Below are positions 5,220 through 5,253 of a stretch of DNA of 5,253 nucleotides, piece after piece; the stretch's first letter is position 1; every line of letters begins with the position of its first letter. Where the stretch lies: the NCBI GenBank assembly GCA_029977305.1, contig JAPOLF010000145.1, forward strand, positions 1 to 5,253, given 5' to 3'. Source of the stretch: a bacterium. GTDB taxonomy: Bacteria; Chloroflexota; Chloroflexia; Thermomicrobiales; UBA6265. The notes below the pieces were generated by a model. It was not told where the DNA came from and searched no databases. It saw nothing but the letters and a program-made list of their open reading frames with translations. The translations under genes and the position numbers were made by a program.

Positions 5220-5253
5220 CCCCTCTCCCCCGCAGGGGAGAGGGGTTGGGGGT
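5220..5253. repeat. GC-rich inverted-repeat intergenic element, cut by the right edge
   Basis: CCCCTCTCCCC (5220-5230) and GGGGAGAGGGG (5235-5245) are perfect 11-bp arms separated by CGCA, followed by TTGGGGGT at the edge. Elements of the form CCCTCTCCC-loop-GGGAGAGGG plus a G-rich tail are, from general knowledge, dispersed in many copies between genes of several high-GC phyla, including Chloroflexota. Only one copy is present here, so its repetitive nature is inferred. It lacks a T-run and comes after the real terminator. Confidence 0.6.

Noticed and set aside
1..5253. A novel defence, mobile or CRISPR system
   Set aside because: Every coding stretch is assigned to a well-known family, no spaced repeat array is present, and no integrase, transposase or toxin-antitoxin motif is seen.

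Overview
This is a GC-rich bacterial chromosome segment carrying two housekeeping blocks that point away from each other. A fatty-acid synthesis pair, fabD then fabF, runs leftward, and fabF is cut by the left edge. A GNAT acetyltransferase followed by three respiratory complex I membrane genes, nuoH, nuoJ and nuoK, runs rightward. The proteins are ordinary bacterial family members. High GC, Shine-Dalgarno-led genes, and a complex I locus broken into a small H-J-K cluster suggest a free-living respiring bacterium. Chloroflexota (Thermomicrobia-like) is my best guess, but it is weak and rests on gene arrangement and general protein flavour only. No plasmid, phage, IS, CRISPR, tRNA or rRNA signal is visible.

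Layout. 1-1092 (minus): FabF, with roughly the last 50 residues lost off the left edge. 1093-1158: short spacer without an acpP gene. 1159-2142 (minus): FabD, with a strong Shine-Dalgarno. 2143-2270: divergent regulatory gap with a GC hairpin, a 14-bp dyad and a weak -10-like element. 2271-2840 (plus): RimJ/RimL-type GNAT acetyltransferase. 2841-3011: gap with a credible promoter (TACAAT) framed by inverted repeats. 3012-4061 nuoH, 4094-4813 nuoJ and 4823-5140 nuoK (all plus): a tight operon. 5166-5200: strong intrinsic terminator. 5220-5253: an inverted-repeat GC-rich intergenic element running off the right edge.

How the genes work together. FabD loads malonyl groups onto acyl carrier protein and FabF condenses malonyl-ACP with growing acyl chains, so these neighbours act in successive steps of type II fatty-acid elongation. 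NuoH, NuoJ and NuoK are adjoining membrane subunits of NADH:quinone oxidoreductase. They form the quinone-binding junction and the first part of the proton-translocation path. The terminator after nuoK and the lack of nuoI between H and J show that the other subunits must be encoded elsewhere.

I see no convincing new biological system. The best leads are the compact operator-like dyads at both promoter regions, the split complex I locus, and a strand-composition effect that reshapes codon choice between the two gene blocks.
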